Notes: generated by a model from the sequence alone, not told the origin. DNA of 64,000 nt from Pantoea piersonii (GCF_003612015.1 NZ_RARB01000004.1:124001-188000), one strand, 5' to 3'; positions 1 to 9,835 are shown, numbered from the stretch's first letter. Made by a program: numbers and translations.

Positions 1-20
1 GATAATAAATGGGGATTACA

Positions 21-377
21 ATGCGGATTAACCTCTTGCTCGGACTGGCGGTCGGTACTTTATTGCTGGCTGGATGCAGCAGCTCTCACCAGTTGAGCGC
101 TGGCGGCGAACGTGTCACCTTCACCGACCAACAACCGGGCAGCGAATGTCAGCTTCTGGGAAATGTCACCGGTTCACAAAGTAACTGGCTGAGCGGCTCC
201 GGCGGCGAGGGCAGCTCTCTGCGCGGCGCGGCCAACGATCTGCGCAACCGCGCGGCGGAAATGGGCGGCAACGTGATTTATGGCGCGACCAGCCCGACGC
301 AAAACCTGTGGTCCGCTTTCGCGCCGCTGGACAGCAAAATGAATGGGCAGGTCTATAAGTGCCCGGCGAAAGGCTAA
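21..377 (+). CDS. yjeI: YjeI-like DUF4156 lipoprotein
   Basis: Small predicted lipoprotein of 118 residues. The N-terminus is a signal peptide ending in a lipobox (LLLAGC), followed by a serine-rich linker. The body matches my recollection of E. coli YjeI: conserved stretches include PGSECQL, SNWLSG, LRGAANDLRN, GGNVIYG and a C-terminal GQVYKCP. The function of the family is not established. The start at 21 is preferred over an in-frame ATG at 9 because it opens directly on the signal peptide and has a GGGG-type ribosome site about six bases upstream. It converges on epmB, as yjeI lies near epmB in E. coli. Confidence 0.88.
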   Translation: MRINLLLGLAVGTLLLAGCSSSHQLSAGGERVTFTDQQPGSECQLLGNVTGSQSNWLSGSGGEGSSLRGAANDLRNRAAEMGGNVIYGATSPTQNLWSAFAPLDSKMNGQVYKCPAKG

Positions 378-400
378 TCGCGTTCGCAAGCTTATTGATA

Positions 401-430
401 ACGGCCGGTCTTACCGGCCGTAAATTTTTA
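401..430 (+). terminator. Hairpin terminator between yjeI and epmB
   Basis: Perfect 9-bp stem ACGGCCGGT / ACCGGCCGT (401-409 and 413-421) with a three-base loop, followed on the + strand by AAATTTTT. It lies in the convergent gap and most likely ends yjeI; on the other strand the T tract is poor. Confidence 0.75.
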
Positions 431-524
431 GAAGGCGCAAAGCCCGGCTTGAGATAGCGGCTTTGCCCTTCGCGCCGTTTCACCTGGCCTGAAAAGGGGA
501 CGGCAGCCCGATATCCCTTCTCCT

Positions 525-1553
525 CTACTCCTGACGCAACTGCAAATCGAGCGGCGTTTTGCTCGGCTCGCCGCCGATCTCGCGCGCCAGCTTCGGCACC
601 ATATATCCGGACACCTGCGTCAGCAGCTCGCGTACCAGCGCGCGCGCCTCTTCGTCGGAGACAAAGAAGTGCGCCGCTCCCTGCACCTTATCCAGAACGT
701 GCAGGTAGTAGGGCAGGATGCCCGCGTCGAACAGGGCGTTGCTGAGGTTAGCGAGCGTCTGCGCGTTGTCATTGACGCCGCGCAGCAGGACGCTCTGGTT
801 CAGCAAGGTGACCCCGCCGCGCTTAAGCTGCTGCATCGCGGCCGCCAGCGGTTCGTCAATCTCCTGCGCATGGTTGATATGCGTCACCATCAATACCTGT
901 AAACGCGTTTCGGCGAGGATTTGGCACAACCCGTCGGTAATACGCGCCGGGATGACGACCGGCAGACGGCTGTGGATACGCAGGCGTTTCAGGTGCGGAA
1001 TCTGCGCCAGCGCGTCGATCAGCCACGCCAGCTCATGATCCTTCGCCATCAGCGGATCGCCGCCGGAGAAGATGATTTCGTCCAGCTCGGGATGGGCCGC
1101 GATATAGTCGATAGCCGTCTGCCAGTTGCGTTTATTGCCCTGGTTATCCTGATAGGGAAAGTGACGGCGGAAGCAGTAGCGACAGTTGACTGCGCAGCCG
1201 CCTTTGACGAGCAGCAGCGCGCGGTTTCTATACTTATGCAATAAGCCCGGCACCACGCTGCTCTGTTCGTCGAGCGGATCGGCGCTGTAGCCTGGCGCCT
1301 GAATAAACTCCTGGCGCTGGGTGAGCACCTGCAGCAGCAAAGGATCCTGCGCATCGCCTGGTTTCATGCGGGCGATAAAGGCGCGCGGCACGCGCAGCGC
1401 GAAAAGCCGGCGGGCATCATGACCAGCTGCCAGTTCCGCATGCCGTTCGAGGCCTAAAAGTTGCAGTAATTCATCAGGTTCGGTGACAACATCAGCAAGT
1501 TGCTGCAACCAATCTTCTCTGGAAGGGGTTTTTAGGGTTACAATGTGTGCCAT
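525..1553 (-). CDS. epmB: EF-P (R)-beta-lysylation protein EpmB (lysine 2,3-aminomutase type)
   Basis: Radical-SAM, PLP-dependent enzyme that turns L-lysine into (R)-beta-lysine, the substrate EpmA attaches to elongation factor P. The radical-SAM cysteines are visible as C120-x3-C124-x2-C127 in [11 protein letters not shown], followed by the SGGDPL motif. Length (342 residues) is that of the family. The gene is divergent from efp with about 41 bp between start codons, and epmA lies less than 2 kb away, so substrate, modifier and aminomutase are clustered. No truncation is seen. Confidence 0.97.
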   Translation of the reverse strand: MAHIVTLKTPSREDWLQQLADVVTEPDELLQLLGLERHAELAAGHDARRLFALRVPRAFIARMKPGDAQDPLLLQVLTQRQEFIQAPGYSADPLDEQSSVVPGLLHKYRNRALLLVKGGCAVNCRYCFRRHFPYQDNQGNKRNWQTAIDYIAAHPELDEIIFSGGDPLMAKDHELAWLIDALAQIPHLKRLRIHSRLPVVIPARITDGLCQILAETRLQVLMVTHINHAQEIDEPLAAAMQQLKRGGVTLLNQSVLLRGVNDNAQTLANLSNALFDAGILPYYLHVLDKVQGAAHFFVSDEEARALVRELLTQVSGYMVPKLAREIGGEPSKTPLDLQLRQE

Positions 1554-1594
1554 TTTTTTGGCTATTACCAGTTCAATATTTACAGAGGGCCTTT

Positions 1595-2161
1595 ATGGCG
1601 ACTTATCTTAGCAACGATTTTCGTTCCGGTCTTAAAATCATGTTCGAAGGCGAACCTTATGCCATCGAATCCAGTGAATTCGTTAAGCCAGGTAAAGGCC
1701 AGGCATTCGCACGCGTTAAAATGCGTCGTCTGCTGACCGGTACGCGCGTTGAGAAAACCTTCAAGTCTACCGACTCAGCTGAAGGTGCGGATGTTGTTGA
1801 TATGACGCTGCAATATTCTTACAACGACGGCGACTTCTTCTACTTTATGCACCCGGAAACCTTCGAACAGTACCAGGTCGAAGCGAAGATCCTGGAAGAC
1901 GTGCAGAAGTGGCTGCAGGACAACTCAGAGTGTATCGTCACGCTGTGGAACAACAAAGCCATCGCCGTTCAGCCGCCGAACTTTATCGAAGCGGAAGTCA
2001 TTGAAACCGATCCAGGCCTGAAAGGCGACACCGCTGGTACTGGCGGCAAGCCTGCCAAACTGGCGACCGGCGCCGTGGTGAAAGTGCCGCTGTTCGTACA
2101 GATCGGCGAAGTGGTTAAAGTTGATACCCGCTCCGGCGAATACGTGTCACGCGTAAAATAA
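1595..2161 (+). CDS. efp: Translation elongation factor P
   Basis: 188-residue EF-P, which enters the ribosomal E site and relieves stalling at polyproline stretches. The modification site Lys34 is present in the loop KPGKGQ (residues 31-36), as expected where EpmA and EpmB are encoded. The start at 1595 (MATYLSNDF) has an AGAGGG site 5-10 bases upstream; the reading frame runs further back to 1547, but that extension has no family counterpart. A strong terminator follows directly. Confidence 0.98.
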   Translation: MATYLSNDFRSGLKIMFEGEPYAIESSEFVKPGKGQAFARVKMRRLLTGTRVEKTFKSTDSAEGADVVDMTLQYSYNDGDFFYFMHPETFEQYQVEAKILEDVQKWLQDNSECIVTLWNNKAIAVQPPNFIEAEVIETDPGLKGDTAGTGGKPAKLATGAVVKVPLFVQIGEVVKVDTRSGEYVSRVK

Positions 2162-2167
2162 GTGCGA

Positions 2168-2193
2168 AGGCGCATCCTGGGATGCGCCTTTTT
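2168..2193 (+). terminator. Intrinsic terminator of efp
   Basis: Stem AGGCGCATC / GATGCGCCT (2168-2176 and 2181-2189) with a CTGG loop, followed by TTTTC. It lies seven bases after the efp stop codon. Confidence 0.9.
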
Positions 2194-2212
2194 CTTTGGT
2201 GAGTAAAGAAGA

Positions 2213-2344
2213 ATGAAAAAACAGCTAACGCTTTTCACTCTTGTGCTGCTGGCCTGTTCCGCGCTCAGCGCCTGTAATACTTTTCATGGCTTCGGCGAAG
2301 ATGTTTCCCACCTTGGCGGCGCCATCTCGCGCGCGGCAAAATAG
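2213..2344 (+). CDS. ecnA: Entericidin A lipoprotein (antidote)
   Basis: 43-residue lipoprotein starting MKKQLTLF, with a signal peptide, lipobox LSAC (Cys21), and a short mature part NTFHGFGEDVSHLGGAI that matches the entericidin family. In E. coli EcnA is described as the antidote to EcnB, both being small membrane lipoproteins. The paralog ecnB lies about 100 bp downstream on the same strand. A GTAAAGAAG purine-rich stretch precedes the ATG. Confidence 0.9.
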   Translation: MKKQLTLFTLVLLACSALSACNTFHGFGEDVSHLGGAISRAAK

Positions 2345-2397
2345 ACCCGGTAGATAACCTTTTTCTGTGCGTTTCAGTACGTTTGGCCATAAGCAGT

Positions 2398-2407
2398 CTA
2401 TGCTTAA
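2398..2407 (+). promoter_or_regulatory. Candidate sigma-S extended -10 for ecnB
   Basis: CTATGCTTAA matches nine of ten positions of the sigma-S-type -10 (CTATACTTAA) and lies about 40 bp upstream of ecnB. E. coli ecnB is known to be RpoS dependent, so the position fits. No clear -35 is visible, as is common for RpoS promoters. Confidence 0.55.
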
Positions 2408-2446
2408 AGCGCTGTACTTGACTGCAACCACAAAAAGGACATTGCC

Positions 2447-2581
2447 ATGTTAAAGAAAAGTATTGTTGCGATTTTCTCAGTGCTGGTGCTCTCTTCTCTG
2501 CTGTCCGCCTGTAACACCACCCGTGGTGTCGGCGAGGACGTAGAAGCGGGCGGCCAGGCTATTCAGCGTACTGCGCAGTAA
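2447..2581 (+). CDS. ecnB: Entericidin B lipoprotein (toxin)
   Basis: 44-residue lipoprotein [12 protein letters not shown]... with lipobox LSAC (Cys22) and mature part [21 protein letters not shown], typical of entericidin B, a bacteriolytic membrane lipoprotein induced in stationary phase. AAAAAGGAC lies 6-14 bases upstream as a strong ribosome site. A terminator hairpin follows at 2592-2614. The ecnA-ecnB order and spacing match E. coli, but the sugE gene that follows there is absent and blc comes directly next. Confidence 0.93.
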   Translation: MLKKSIVAIFSVLVLSSLLSACNTTRGVGEDVEAGGQAIQRTAQ

Positions 2582-2590
2582 TTCCTTCAA

Positions 2591-2620
2591 GCCGGTACGA
2601 TCTCTTCGTACCGGTTATTT
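2591..2620 (+). terminator. Hairpin terminator between ecnB and blc
   Basis: Perfect 9-bp stem CCGGTACGA / TCGTACCGG with a five-base loop (2592-2614), followed by TTATTTCT. It fills the convergent gap between ecnB and blc and touches the blc stop codon. Confidence 0.75.
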
Positions 2621-3139
2621 CTGTTTGACCCAGATAAGCTCATCCACCGGGAAACCGGCCTGCCGCGCCTGATCTACCAGCTTTTGCTTCACGCCCTCTT
2701 CCAGCTGCGGCGTGCGCGATAATATCCAGAGATAGTGATGATTGGGACCGCACACCAGCGCGTAGCGGTAATCCTTATCCAGCGCGATAACGTTGTATCC
2801 GGCGTAGAAAGGACCAAAGAACGAGACTTTCAGGGCGGCACGCTGCGGATCGCCGGTAAAGTACGCCTTGCCTTCGCTCTCCTGCCATTTCTGCTTCTGC
2901 GGCTTGTAGCCGCGGTTAACCACCTTGATACCGCCGTCATCGCGCGGGCTATAGGTTGCAGTAACCTGTTCCAGGCCGCGCTCGAAGCGGTGGTCGAGAC
3001 GCGCTATTTCATACCAGGTGCCGAGATAACGCTGACTGTCGAACCCTTCGACAACGGTAACGTTTTTCGGCGGCGTGGTAGAGCAGGCTACTGACAGCAC
3101 TGAACTCAGGCCTGCGATAAAGGTTTTCCATGGGGACAT
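2615..3139 (-). CDS. blc: Outer membrane lipocalin Blc
   Basis: 174-residue lipocalin anchored in the outer membrane, thought to bind fatty acids or lysophospholipids under envelope stress. A signal peptide with lipobox VACS (Cys19) is followed by the lipocalin signature GTWYEIAR, then SFFGPFYAGYNVIALD and the YLWILSRTP strand. The start at 3139 follows an AAGGA site; a longer frame to 3229 would place 30 polar residues ahead of the signal peptide and is rejected. Convergent with ecnB and divergent from epmA. Confidence 0.95.
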   Translation of the reverse strand: MSPWKTFIAGLSSVLSVACSTTPPKNVTVVEGFDSQRYLGTWYEIARLDHRFERGLEQVTATYSPRDDGGIKVVNRGYKPQKQKWQESEGKAYFTGDPQRAALKVSFFGPFYAGYNVIALDKDYRYALVCGPNHHYLWILSRTPQLEEGVKQKLVDQARQAGFPVDELIWVKQK

Positions 3140-3273
3140 ACGCGATTCCTTTTTAGCTGAACAGATTAAGTATAGTTGCCGCTGCGATTTTTCTCTGGGT
3201 TCGGACGGCTCATTGTCTGCCGAGGGCATTGCAGGTAGACTTCCACCCCTTATTTGTATACGGAGTCATCACC

Positions 3274-4251
3274 ATGAGCGAAACGGCAAGCTGGCAGCCG
3301 AGCGCACCCATTGCCAATTTGTTGAAACGTGCGGCTATCCTCGCGGAAATTCGACGTTTCTTTGCCGATCGCGGCGTGCTTGAGGTCGATACGCCGGCGA
3401 TGAGCCAGGCGACCGTCACCGATATCCATCTGGTGCCCTTTCAGACGCGCTTTGTTGGCCCCGGCGCGACGCAGGGACGCGATCTCTGGCTGATGACCAG
3501 CCCGGAATACCATATGAAGCGCCTGCTTGCCGCGGGCAGCGGACCCATTTATCAGATGGGACGCTGCTTTCGTAACGAGGAGGCGGGTCGTCACCACAAT
3601 CCTGAATTCACCATGCTGGAGTGGTATCGTCCGCATTACGATATGTACCGCCTGATGAATGAGGTCGACGATCTGCTGCAGCAGGTGCTGGAGTGCGACA
3701 GCGCTGAGTCGCTCTCCTACCAGCAGGCGTTTATTCGCCATCTCGATCTCGACCCCTTGTCTGCCGATAAAGCGCAGCTGCGCGAAGCGGCGGAGAAGCT
3801 GGGCGAAGGCGAGCTGGCAAACCGCGAAGAGGATCGTGATACGCTGCTGATGCTGCTGTTTATGCTGGGCGTAGAGCCGAAGATTGGTATCGATAAGCCG
3901 ACCTTCGTTTACCATTTTCCAGCCAGTCAGGCGGCGCTGGCCGAGATCAGCACTGAAGATCACCGCGTCGCAGAGCGTTTTGAGGTCTATTACAAAGGCG
4001 TGGAGCTGGCGAACGGTTTTCGTGAACTGACCGATAGCCGCGAGCAGCGCCAGCGTTTCGAGCAGGATAATCGTCGGCGCGCGGCGCGCGGGCTGCCGCA
4101 GCATTCGGTCGATAATTTTCTGCTGGATGCGCTGGCGCATGGCATGCCTGACTGTTCCGGCGTGGCGCTCGGTGTAGATCGTCTGATTATGCTGGCGCTG
4201 AAGGCGGATTCGCTGAGCGAGGTTATCGCTTTCCCGGTAGATCGCAGTTAG
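3274..4251 (+). CDS. epmA: EF-P--(R)-beta-lysine ligase EpmA
   Basis: 325-residue class II lysyl-tRNA-synthetase paralog without an anticodon-binding domain. It activates (R)-beta-lysine and attaches it to Lys34 of EF-P. Class II motif 2 is visible as [20 protein letters not shown] and motif 3 as [12 protein letters not shown] at the C-terminus. The length equals that of E. coli EpmA. The start at 3274 has a CGGAG site about eight bases upstream; the frame extends to 3229 without family support. Downstream, the chromosome switches to the degS-degQ block through a structured repeat. Confidence 0.97.
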   Translation: MSETASWQPSAPIANLLKRAAILAEIRRFFADRGVLEVDTPAMSQATVTDIHLVPFQTRFVGPGATQGRDLWLMTSPEYHMKRLLAAGSGPIYQMGRCFRNEEAGRHHNPEFTMLEWYRPHYDMYRLMNEVDDLLQQVLECDSAESLSYQQAFIRHLDLDPLSADKAQLREAAEKLGEGELANREEDRDTLLMLLFMLGVEPKIGIDKPTFVYHFPASQAALAEISTEDHRVAERFEVYYKGVELANGFRELTDSREQRQRFEQDNRRRAARGLPQHSVDNFLLDALAHGMPDCSGVALGVDRLIMLALKADSLSEVIAFPVDRS

Positions 4252-4296
4252 AAGCGGCTTTTTGCTGTTGGCAAACGGCAGCCAAAGCTAAGGAGT

Positions 4297-4400
4297 GGGT
4301 GGTATGGACCGAAGAGCAAAGCGTCCCGCGCCATGGATGGCGCGGGCCGAGCTGGCAGGGATGCCGTCTTTTGCGTCTTTGCGATCGGGCCATACTACCC
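4297..4400. repeat. Structured intergenic repeat, copy 1
   Basis: About 104 bp bounded by inverted arms GGGTGGTATGGACCGA (4297-4312) and TCGGGCCATACTACCC (4385-4400): 14 Watson-Crick pairs, one G-U and one mismatch. The stem continues inward with GCAAAG / CTTTGC. It encloses two hairpins: CCCGCGCC-ATGGAT-GGCGCGGG and GGCA-GGGA-TGCC. A second copy lies at 49170-49270. It occupies the convergent gap between epmA and degS, where no conventional terminator is visible. I do not recognise it as ERIC, REP/BIME or another named family. Confidence 0.85.
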
Positions 4401-4428
4401 GCGACGGCACCCTCCTGGCAGCTCAGAA

Positions 4429-5493
4429 TCAGTTCTCGCTGTCAGGAAACTCCTGAATAGTGACCGGCAGCGTCAGCTTCTGATCGTTGCGTAACACGTC
4501 GACTTTAATCACCGAGCCCGGGCGGATCTCTGCGACCTGATCCATCGTCTCCTGAGCGGAAACGGCCGGTTTGCCGTTGACGCTCAGCAGCACGTCATTC
4601 ACCTGAATGCCCGCTTTCTCCGCCGGTCCGCCTGGCGTTACCACGCTAACGATAATGCCCTGAACGTGATCGATGCCGCTGCCCTGATTATGCAGCGCAG
4701 GCAGCTCGCGCCCGGTGATGCCGATATAGCCGCGAATAACGCGACCGTCGCGGATCAGCTTATCCATAATCTTGCTCGCCAGCGCGGTAGGGATGGCGAA
4801 ACCAATGCCTTCCGGCGTCTCGCCGTCATTGCTTTTATCAAAGGTCAGGGTGTTGATGCCCATTAGCTCGCCCAGCGAGTTAATCAGCGCGCCGCCGGAG
4901 TTGCCCTGATTGATGGAGGCGTCCGTTTGCAGGAAGTTCTGGCGCCCCGATGAACTCAGCCCGATGCGGCCAGTGGCGCTGATAATGCCCTGCGTAACGG
5001 TTTGTCCTAAGTTATAGGGGTTGCCGATCGCCATCACCACATCGCCGATATGCGGCACGCGGTGCGGGTTAATCGGGATAACCGGCAGACTGGAGGCGGT
5101 GATTTTCAGCACCGCCAGATCGGTCATCGCATCCGAGCCCACCAGGTTGGCTTCAAAGAAGCGGCCATCCTGCAGCGCGACGATAATTTGATCGGCGTTG
5201 TTGATAACGTGCTTGTTGGTAAGGATGTAGCCTTTAGCGTTCATGATCACGCCGGAACCCAGCGTGGTAATGCCGCGGTTGTTATTGCCGTGGGCGCTGC
5301 GGTTGTAGACGTTGACTACCGCGGGCACGGCGCGGCGGACGCCGGCATTAAAGCTGAATGGCGTCTTATCGTTGCTGTCGTCATGGTCGAGAAGGGCGCT
5401 GGTGCCGCCCATACGCAGTGCGGGCAGCGCCGCAAGCAAAATGCCCGCGACTATCAGGCCCAACACCACCGAACGCAAAAGTTTAGGAAACAT
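4429..5493 (-). CDS. degS: Inner-membrane site-1 protease DegS
   Basis: 354-residue membrane-anchored serine protease that senses misfolded outer membrane proteins through its PDZ domain and makes the first cut in anti-sigma factor RseA, starting the sigma-E response. One N-terminal transmembrane segment (about residues 7-26) is followed by a trypsin-like domain with the triad His95 (NKHVI), Asp125 (TDLAVLK) and Ser199 (QGNSGGA). A single PDZ domain follows (about 250-345). Same strand as degQ, separated by a 92-bp gap containing a hairpin. Confidence 0.97.
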   Translation of the reverse strand: MFPKLLRSVVLGLIVAGILLAALPALRMGGTSALLDHDDSNDKTPFSFNAGVRRAVPAVVNVYNRSAHGNNNRGITTLGSGVIMNAKGYILTNKHVINNADQIIVALQDGRFFEANLVGSDAMTDLAVLKITASSLPVIPINPHRVPHIGDVVMAIGNPYNLGQTVTQGIISATGRIGLSSSGRQNFLQTDASINQGNSGGALINSLGELMGINTLTFDKSNDGETPEGIGFAIPTALASKIMDKLIRDGRVIRGYIGITGRELPALHNQGSGIDHVQGIIVSVVTPGGPAEKAGIQVNDVLLSVNGKPAVSAQETMDQVAEIRPGSVIKVDVLRNDQKLTLPVTIQEFPDSEN

Positions 5494-5542
5494 GGTGTTA
5501 ACTTACGCCAGGGGGAGATCGCAGGGCAGAATAGCACGAGAA

Positions 5543-5575
5543 AGGCGAACAAACACGCGATCGTGTTGTTCGCCT
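5543..5575 (-). terminator. Hairpin after degQ
   Basis: Long stem AGGCGAACAA(A)CACG / CGTGTTGTTCGCCT around a short CGAT-containing loop, with one bulged A. On the minus strand it is followed by TTTCTCG, a weak T tract. It lies ten bases past the degQ stop, so it may end or attenuate degQ transcription ahead of degS. Confidence 0.6.
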
Positions 5576-5585
5576 GTAGAGAAGA

Positions 5586-6956
5586 TTAACGCAGCAGCAG
5601 GTAGATAGATTCGCCGCCGCGCACGACGTTCAGCGCCAGCACCGGCGGTTTGCCTTCCAGCACCTTGCGCATTTCGGCGAGGCTGGTAACGCGCGTGCGG
5701 TTAACACCGACGATCACGTCCTCTTTTTGCAGACCGACCTGCTCAGCAGGCGTGCCTTTTTCAATGCTGTCGATCTTCACGCCTTTGTCGCCGGTTTTCG
5801 TCGCGCCGTCGCTCAGCATTGCACCCTGCAGCGCAGGCGACATCAGCTGCGCGCTTGCAGTGCTCTGCGCGCTTTGCTCCAGCGTTACCTCGACCGAGAG
5901 CGGCTTACCGTCGCGCAGCAGGCCGAGCTTCACTTTTTCGCCCGGCGCGGTGGTACCCACCTTCACGCGCAGTTCAGCAAAGCTGGTGATCGGCTTGTCG
6001 TTAATCGAGGTAATAATATCGCCTGACTTAATCCCCGCTTTCTGGGCGGCGGACTGCGGCAGCACCTCGGAGACGAACGCGCCGCGCTGCGCATCGACGT
6101 TAAACGCCTTGGCGATATCCGCTGTCATTTCGGTACCTTTGATACCGAGCTGGCCGCGTTTCACTTCGCCATATTTAATCAGCTGCTGCGCCAGATTCAT
6201 CGCCATGTCGCTGGGGATAGCGAAGCCGATACCAATATTGCCGCCGCTTGAGGCCAGGATCGCCGTGTTGATGCCGATCAGCTCGCCATTAAGATTGACC
6301 AGCGCGCCGCCGGAGTTGCCGCGGTTAATGGCGGCGTCGGTCTGGATAAAGTTTTCCAGGCCTTCCAGATTAAGCCCGCTGCGGCCCAACGCGGAAATAA
6401 TGCCGGAGGTGGCAGTCTGACCCAGACCAAACGGGTTGCCGATCGCCACGGCGAAGTCGCCGACTTTCAACTGATCGGAATCGGCGATTTTCACCTGAGT
6501 CAGGTTCTTCGCGCCTTCAACTTGAATCAGGGCGATGTCGGTCTGTTCGTCATGTCCAATCAGCTTCGCGTCATATTCGCTGCCGTCGCCAAGCTGCACG
6601 CTGATTTTGTCCGCGCCGTTAACCACGTGGTTGTTGGTGAGGATATAGCCTTTAGCGGCGTCGATAATCACGCCGGAGCCCAGGCCTTCAAACGGCTGCG
6701 CCTGATCGCCGCCCGGTCCCTGACCGAAGAAGCGTTTTAACGGTTCGGGAATATCCTGCGCCTGGCTAGCCGCTTCCGTACCTTCAACGTGGACGCTGAC
6801 TACCGCCGGCAACACTTTTTCCAGCATCGGCGCCAGGCTGGGTAACGGCTGGCCCTGAATCTGCGCGGGCAATGTCGCCATCGCAGCAGGCGCTGCGGCA
6901 AGGCTCATCCCAATACTCAAGGCTAATGCGCTTAACAGTCGTGCTTGTTTTTTCAT
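5586..6956 (-). CDS. degQ: Periplasmic serine endoprotease DegQ
   Basis: 456-residue periplasmic protease/chaperone of the HtrA family. A Sec signal peptide ends near residue 27 (AMA). The trypsin-like domain carries His110 (TNNHV), Asp140 (TDIALI) and Ser215 (RGNSGGA), followed by two PDZ domains and a C-terminal GESIYLLLR. Overall similarity is to DegQ rather than DegP: there is only a short Q-linker between strands of the protease domain. The start at 6956 opens on the signal peptide; the frame extends to 7091 but adds unrelated residues. Its ribosome site is weak. Confidence 0.96.
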   Translation of the reverse strand: MKKQARLLSALALSIGMSLAAAPAAMATLPAQIQGQPLPSLAPMLEKVLPAVVSVHVEGTEAASQAQDIPEPLKRFFGQGPGGDQAQPFEGLGSGVIIDAAKGYILTNNHVVNGADKISVQLGDGSEYDAKLIGHDEQTDIALIQVEGAKNLTQVKIADSDQLKVGDFAVAIGNPFGLGQTATSGIISALGRSGLNLEGLENFIQTDAAINRGNSGGALVNLNGELIGINTAILASSGGNIGIGFAIPSDMAMNLAQQLIKYGEVKRGQLGIKGTEMTADIAKAFNVDAQRGAFVSEVLPQSAAQKAGIKSGDIITSINDKPITSFAELRVKVGTTAPGEKVKLGLLRDGKPLSVEVTLEQSAQSTASAQLMSPALQGAMLSDGATKTGDKGVKIDSIEKGTPAEQVGLQKEDVIVGVNRTRVTSLAEMRKVLEGKPPVLALNVVRGGESIYLLLR

Positions 6957-7065
6957 TGCTACAACGCTCTCGCTGCGAAAAGTGGGGGAGTAAACGTATG
7001 TGACAGTTGATTCAGGGTCGGGTTCGCAAAAATGCGGGGCGCAACGTGATTGCGCCCCAATAAGA

Positions 7066-7467
7066 TTAGTCGCGCGCGGCGCGTTCGCCACGCAGCAGGC
7101 CGGAAGCGCCTTCAGAATAGTCGCGCGGGATCTGAACCGGCGCCTGATCGTTATCCGCTTCCGCTTCAGTCAGCTGATAGGCAAAAGGATTTTTTTCGCC
7201 CGGCAGGTTCGGCAGCAGATCGTTCGATCCTTTCGCCATATGCTGATAAAGCTGGCGATAGTCGCGCGCCATATTATCCAGCAGCTCTGCGCTCTGCGCG
7301 AAGTGGTTAGTGAGCTCTTCGCGGTAATCCGCCAGCTCCGCTTTGGACTTCTCCAGCTCGTACTGCATGCTGCGCTGCTCACGCAGCTTTTTGTTACCGA
7401 AACGCATGGCAACCGCGCCGATAATAATGCCAATTACTAAACCAATTAGCCCGTATTCCCAGGTCAT
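7066..7467 (-). CDS. zapG: Cell division/envelope protein ZapG (YhcB, DUF1043)
   Basis: 133-residue inner membrane protein. One N-terminal transmembrane helix (about residues 5-22, GLIGLVIGIIIGAVAM) is followed by a long charged coiled coil (about 25-85) and a disordered acidic tail. This matches YhcB/ZapG, which is linked to divisome and envelope growth control. The start at 7467 has a GGGAG site; two codons before an upstream ATG add nothing. It is divergent from zapE, as in E. coli. Confidence 0.93.
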   Translation of the reverse strand: MTWEYGLIGLVIGIIIGAVAMRFGNKKLREQRSMQYELEKSKAELADYREELTNHFAQSAELLDNMARDYRQLYQHMAKGSNDLLPNLPGEKNPFAYQLTEAEADNDQAPVQIPRDYSEGASGLLRGERAARD

Positions 7468-7642
7468 AATGACTCCCATGTAATTTCCGTTGCTTGTAGG
7501 GCATCCACCATTTCAATAATAGCCACTATACCCGTTAATCTTATGGATGTGGAACTCTGAGGCGGCATGCCTTAGTGTAGAGCGGCCTTTTTTTCATCAA
7601 CCGAACTGTGAATAAGACCTTATCAGGGATTCTGAGAGAACC

Positions 7643-8770
7643 ATGCAAACCTCATCTCCGCTTGCGCGCTATGAGCAGGCGCTGTCGCAGGGCGACTTTA
7701 AACCCGATGATGTACAACGCGAAGCGATCACCCGACTGGACGCTGTTCAGCGGGCGCTGATGGCGCGTCAGCCTGAGCAACCTGCGAGCGGCAAAGGATT
7801 ATTCGGCCGCCTGTCCCGACTGATGGGCAAAGAGAAAAGCGAAACGCAGGCGCCGGTACGCGGCCTCTATATGTGGGGCGGCGTAGGGCGCGGCAAAACC
7901 TGGGTCATGGATTTGTTTTTTCAGTCTATTCCTGGCAACCGCAAGCTGCGCCTGCACTTCCATCGTTTTATGCTGCGCGTGCATGAAGAGCTGACCCAAC
8001 TGCAGGGACAGAGCGATCCTTTACTGACGATCGCCGACCGTTTTAAAGCTGAAACGGATATTCTCTGCTTCGATGAATTCTTCGTCTCCGATATTACCGA
8101 CGCTATGCTGCTCGGCACGCTGATGGAGGCGCTCTTCGCGCGCGGCATCACGCTGGTGGCGACGTCGAATATTCCGCCGGACGATCTCTATCGCAACGGC
8201 CTGCAGCGCGCGCGCTTTTTGCCGGCGATTGAGCAGATCAAACAGCACTGCGACGTGATGAATGTCGACGCTGGCATCGACTACCGGCTACGCACGCTGA
8301 CCTCGGCGCACCTGTGGAACGCGCCGCTGAATGAGGCGACACACGCCGAGATGGAACGCATGTTTAAGGCGCTGGCGGGCAGCGCGCGCGACGACGCGCC
8401 GGTGCTGGAGATTAACCATCGCCAGATGGCGACGCTGGGCGTCAGCGAAGGGGTGCTGGCAATCGACTTCCTGACGCTGTGCGGGGAAGGGCGCAGCCAG
8501 CATGACTACATCGAACTGTCGCGCCGCTTCCACAGCGTGCTGCTCTATGACGTGCCGGTGATGATTTATAAAACCGAAGATCAGGCGCGACGCTTCCTCG
8601 CGCTGGTGGATGAGTTCTACGAGCGCCACGTCAAACTGGTGGTCGCGGCGGAGACCTCGCTGTACGAAATCTATCAGGGCACGCGACTGAAATTTGAGTA
8701 TCAGCGCTGCCTGTCGCGCCTGCAGGAGATGCAGAGTGAAGAGTATCTGCGGCTGCCGCATCTGCCCTGA
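7643..8770 (+). CDS. zapE: Cell division ATPase ZapE
   Basis: 375-residue AFG1-family AAA+ ATPase associated with the Z-ring under low oxygen or high temperature. Walker A is visible as GGVGRGKT within GLYMWGGVGRGKTWVMD and Walker B as ILCFDEFFV, followed by a sensor-like VATSN. The length is typical. A GAGAG site precedes the ATG. It is followed by the rplM-rpsI operon, the usual order for this locus. Confidence 0.95.
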   Translation: MQTSSPLARYEQALSQGDFKPDDVQREAITRLDAVQRALMARQPEQPASGKGLFGRLSRLMGKEKSETQAPVRGLYMWGGVGRGKTWVMDLFFQSIPGNRKLRLHFHRFMLRVHEELTQLQGQSDPLLTIADRFKAETDILCFDEFFVSDITDAMLLGTLMEALFARGITLVATSNIPPDDLYRNGLQRARFLPAIEQIKQHCDVMNVDAGIDYRLRTLTSAHLWNAPLNEATHAEMERMFKALAGSARDDAPVLEINHRQMATLGVSEGVLAIDFLTLCGEGRSQHDYIELSRRFHSVLLYDVPVMIYKTEDQARRFLALVDEFYERHVKLVVAAETSLYEIYQGTRLKFEYQRCLSRLQEMQSEEYLRLPHLP

Positions 8771-8798
8771 TCGCGCCCAATAAAAAGATCAAATAGAG

Positions 8799-8828
8799 TT
8801 CGATTTTTGTAATCGACTTCTCTATAAT
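8799..8828 (+). promoter_or_regulatory. Likely rplM-rpsI promoter and start of leader
   Basis: A perfect TATAAT (8823-8828) follows a loose -35 TTCGAT (8799-8804) with 18-bp spacing, then a GC-rich discriminator (GCGACCCC) typical of growth-rate-controlled ribosomal promoters. It implies a leader of about 165 bases before rplM. Autoregulation by L13 through this leader is known in E. coli; the leader here contains a hairpin near 8952-8973 but I cannot assign the L13 site. Confidence 0.6.
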
Positions 8829-8950
8829 CTTGCGACCCCACGTTACAGCAACTGGATTTATTTCCCGAATCCGTTGTGCTCCGGTAACTCTATCCGAAGG
8901 GGTGGGCTTGCTGGTCAAAATGGTCGTGTGAGCCTCAACCGTTTACTTAA

Positions 8951-9835
<885 letters not shown>

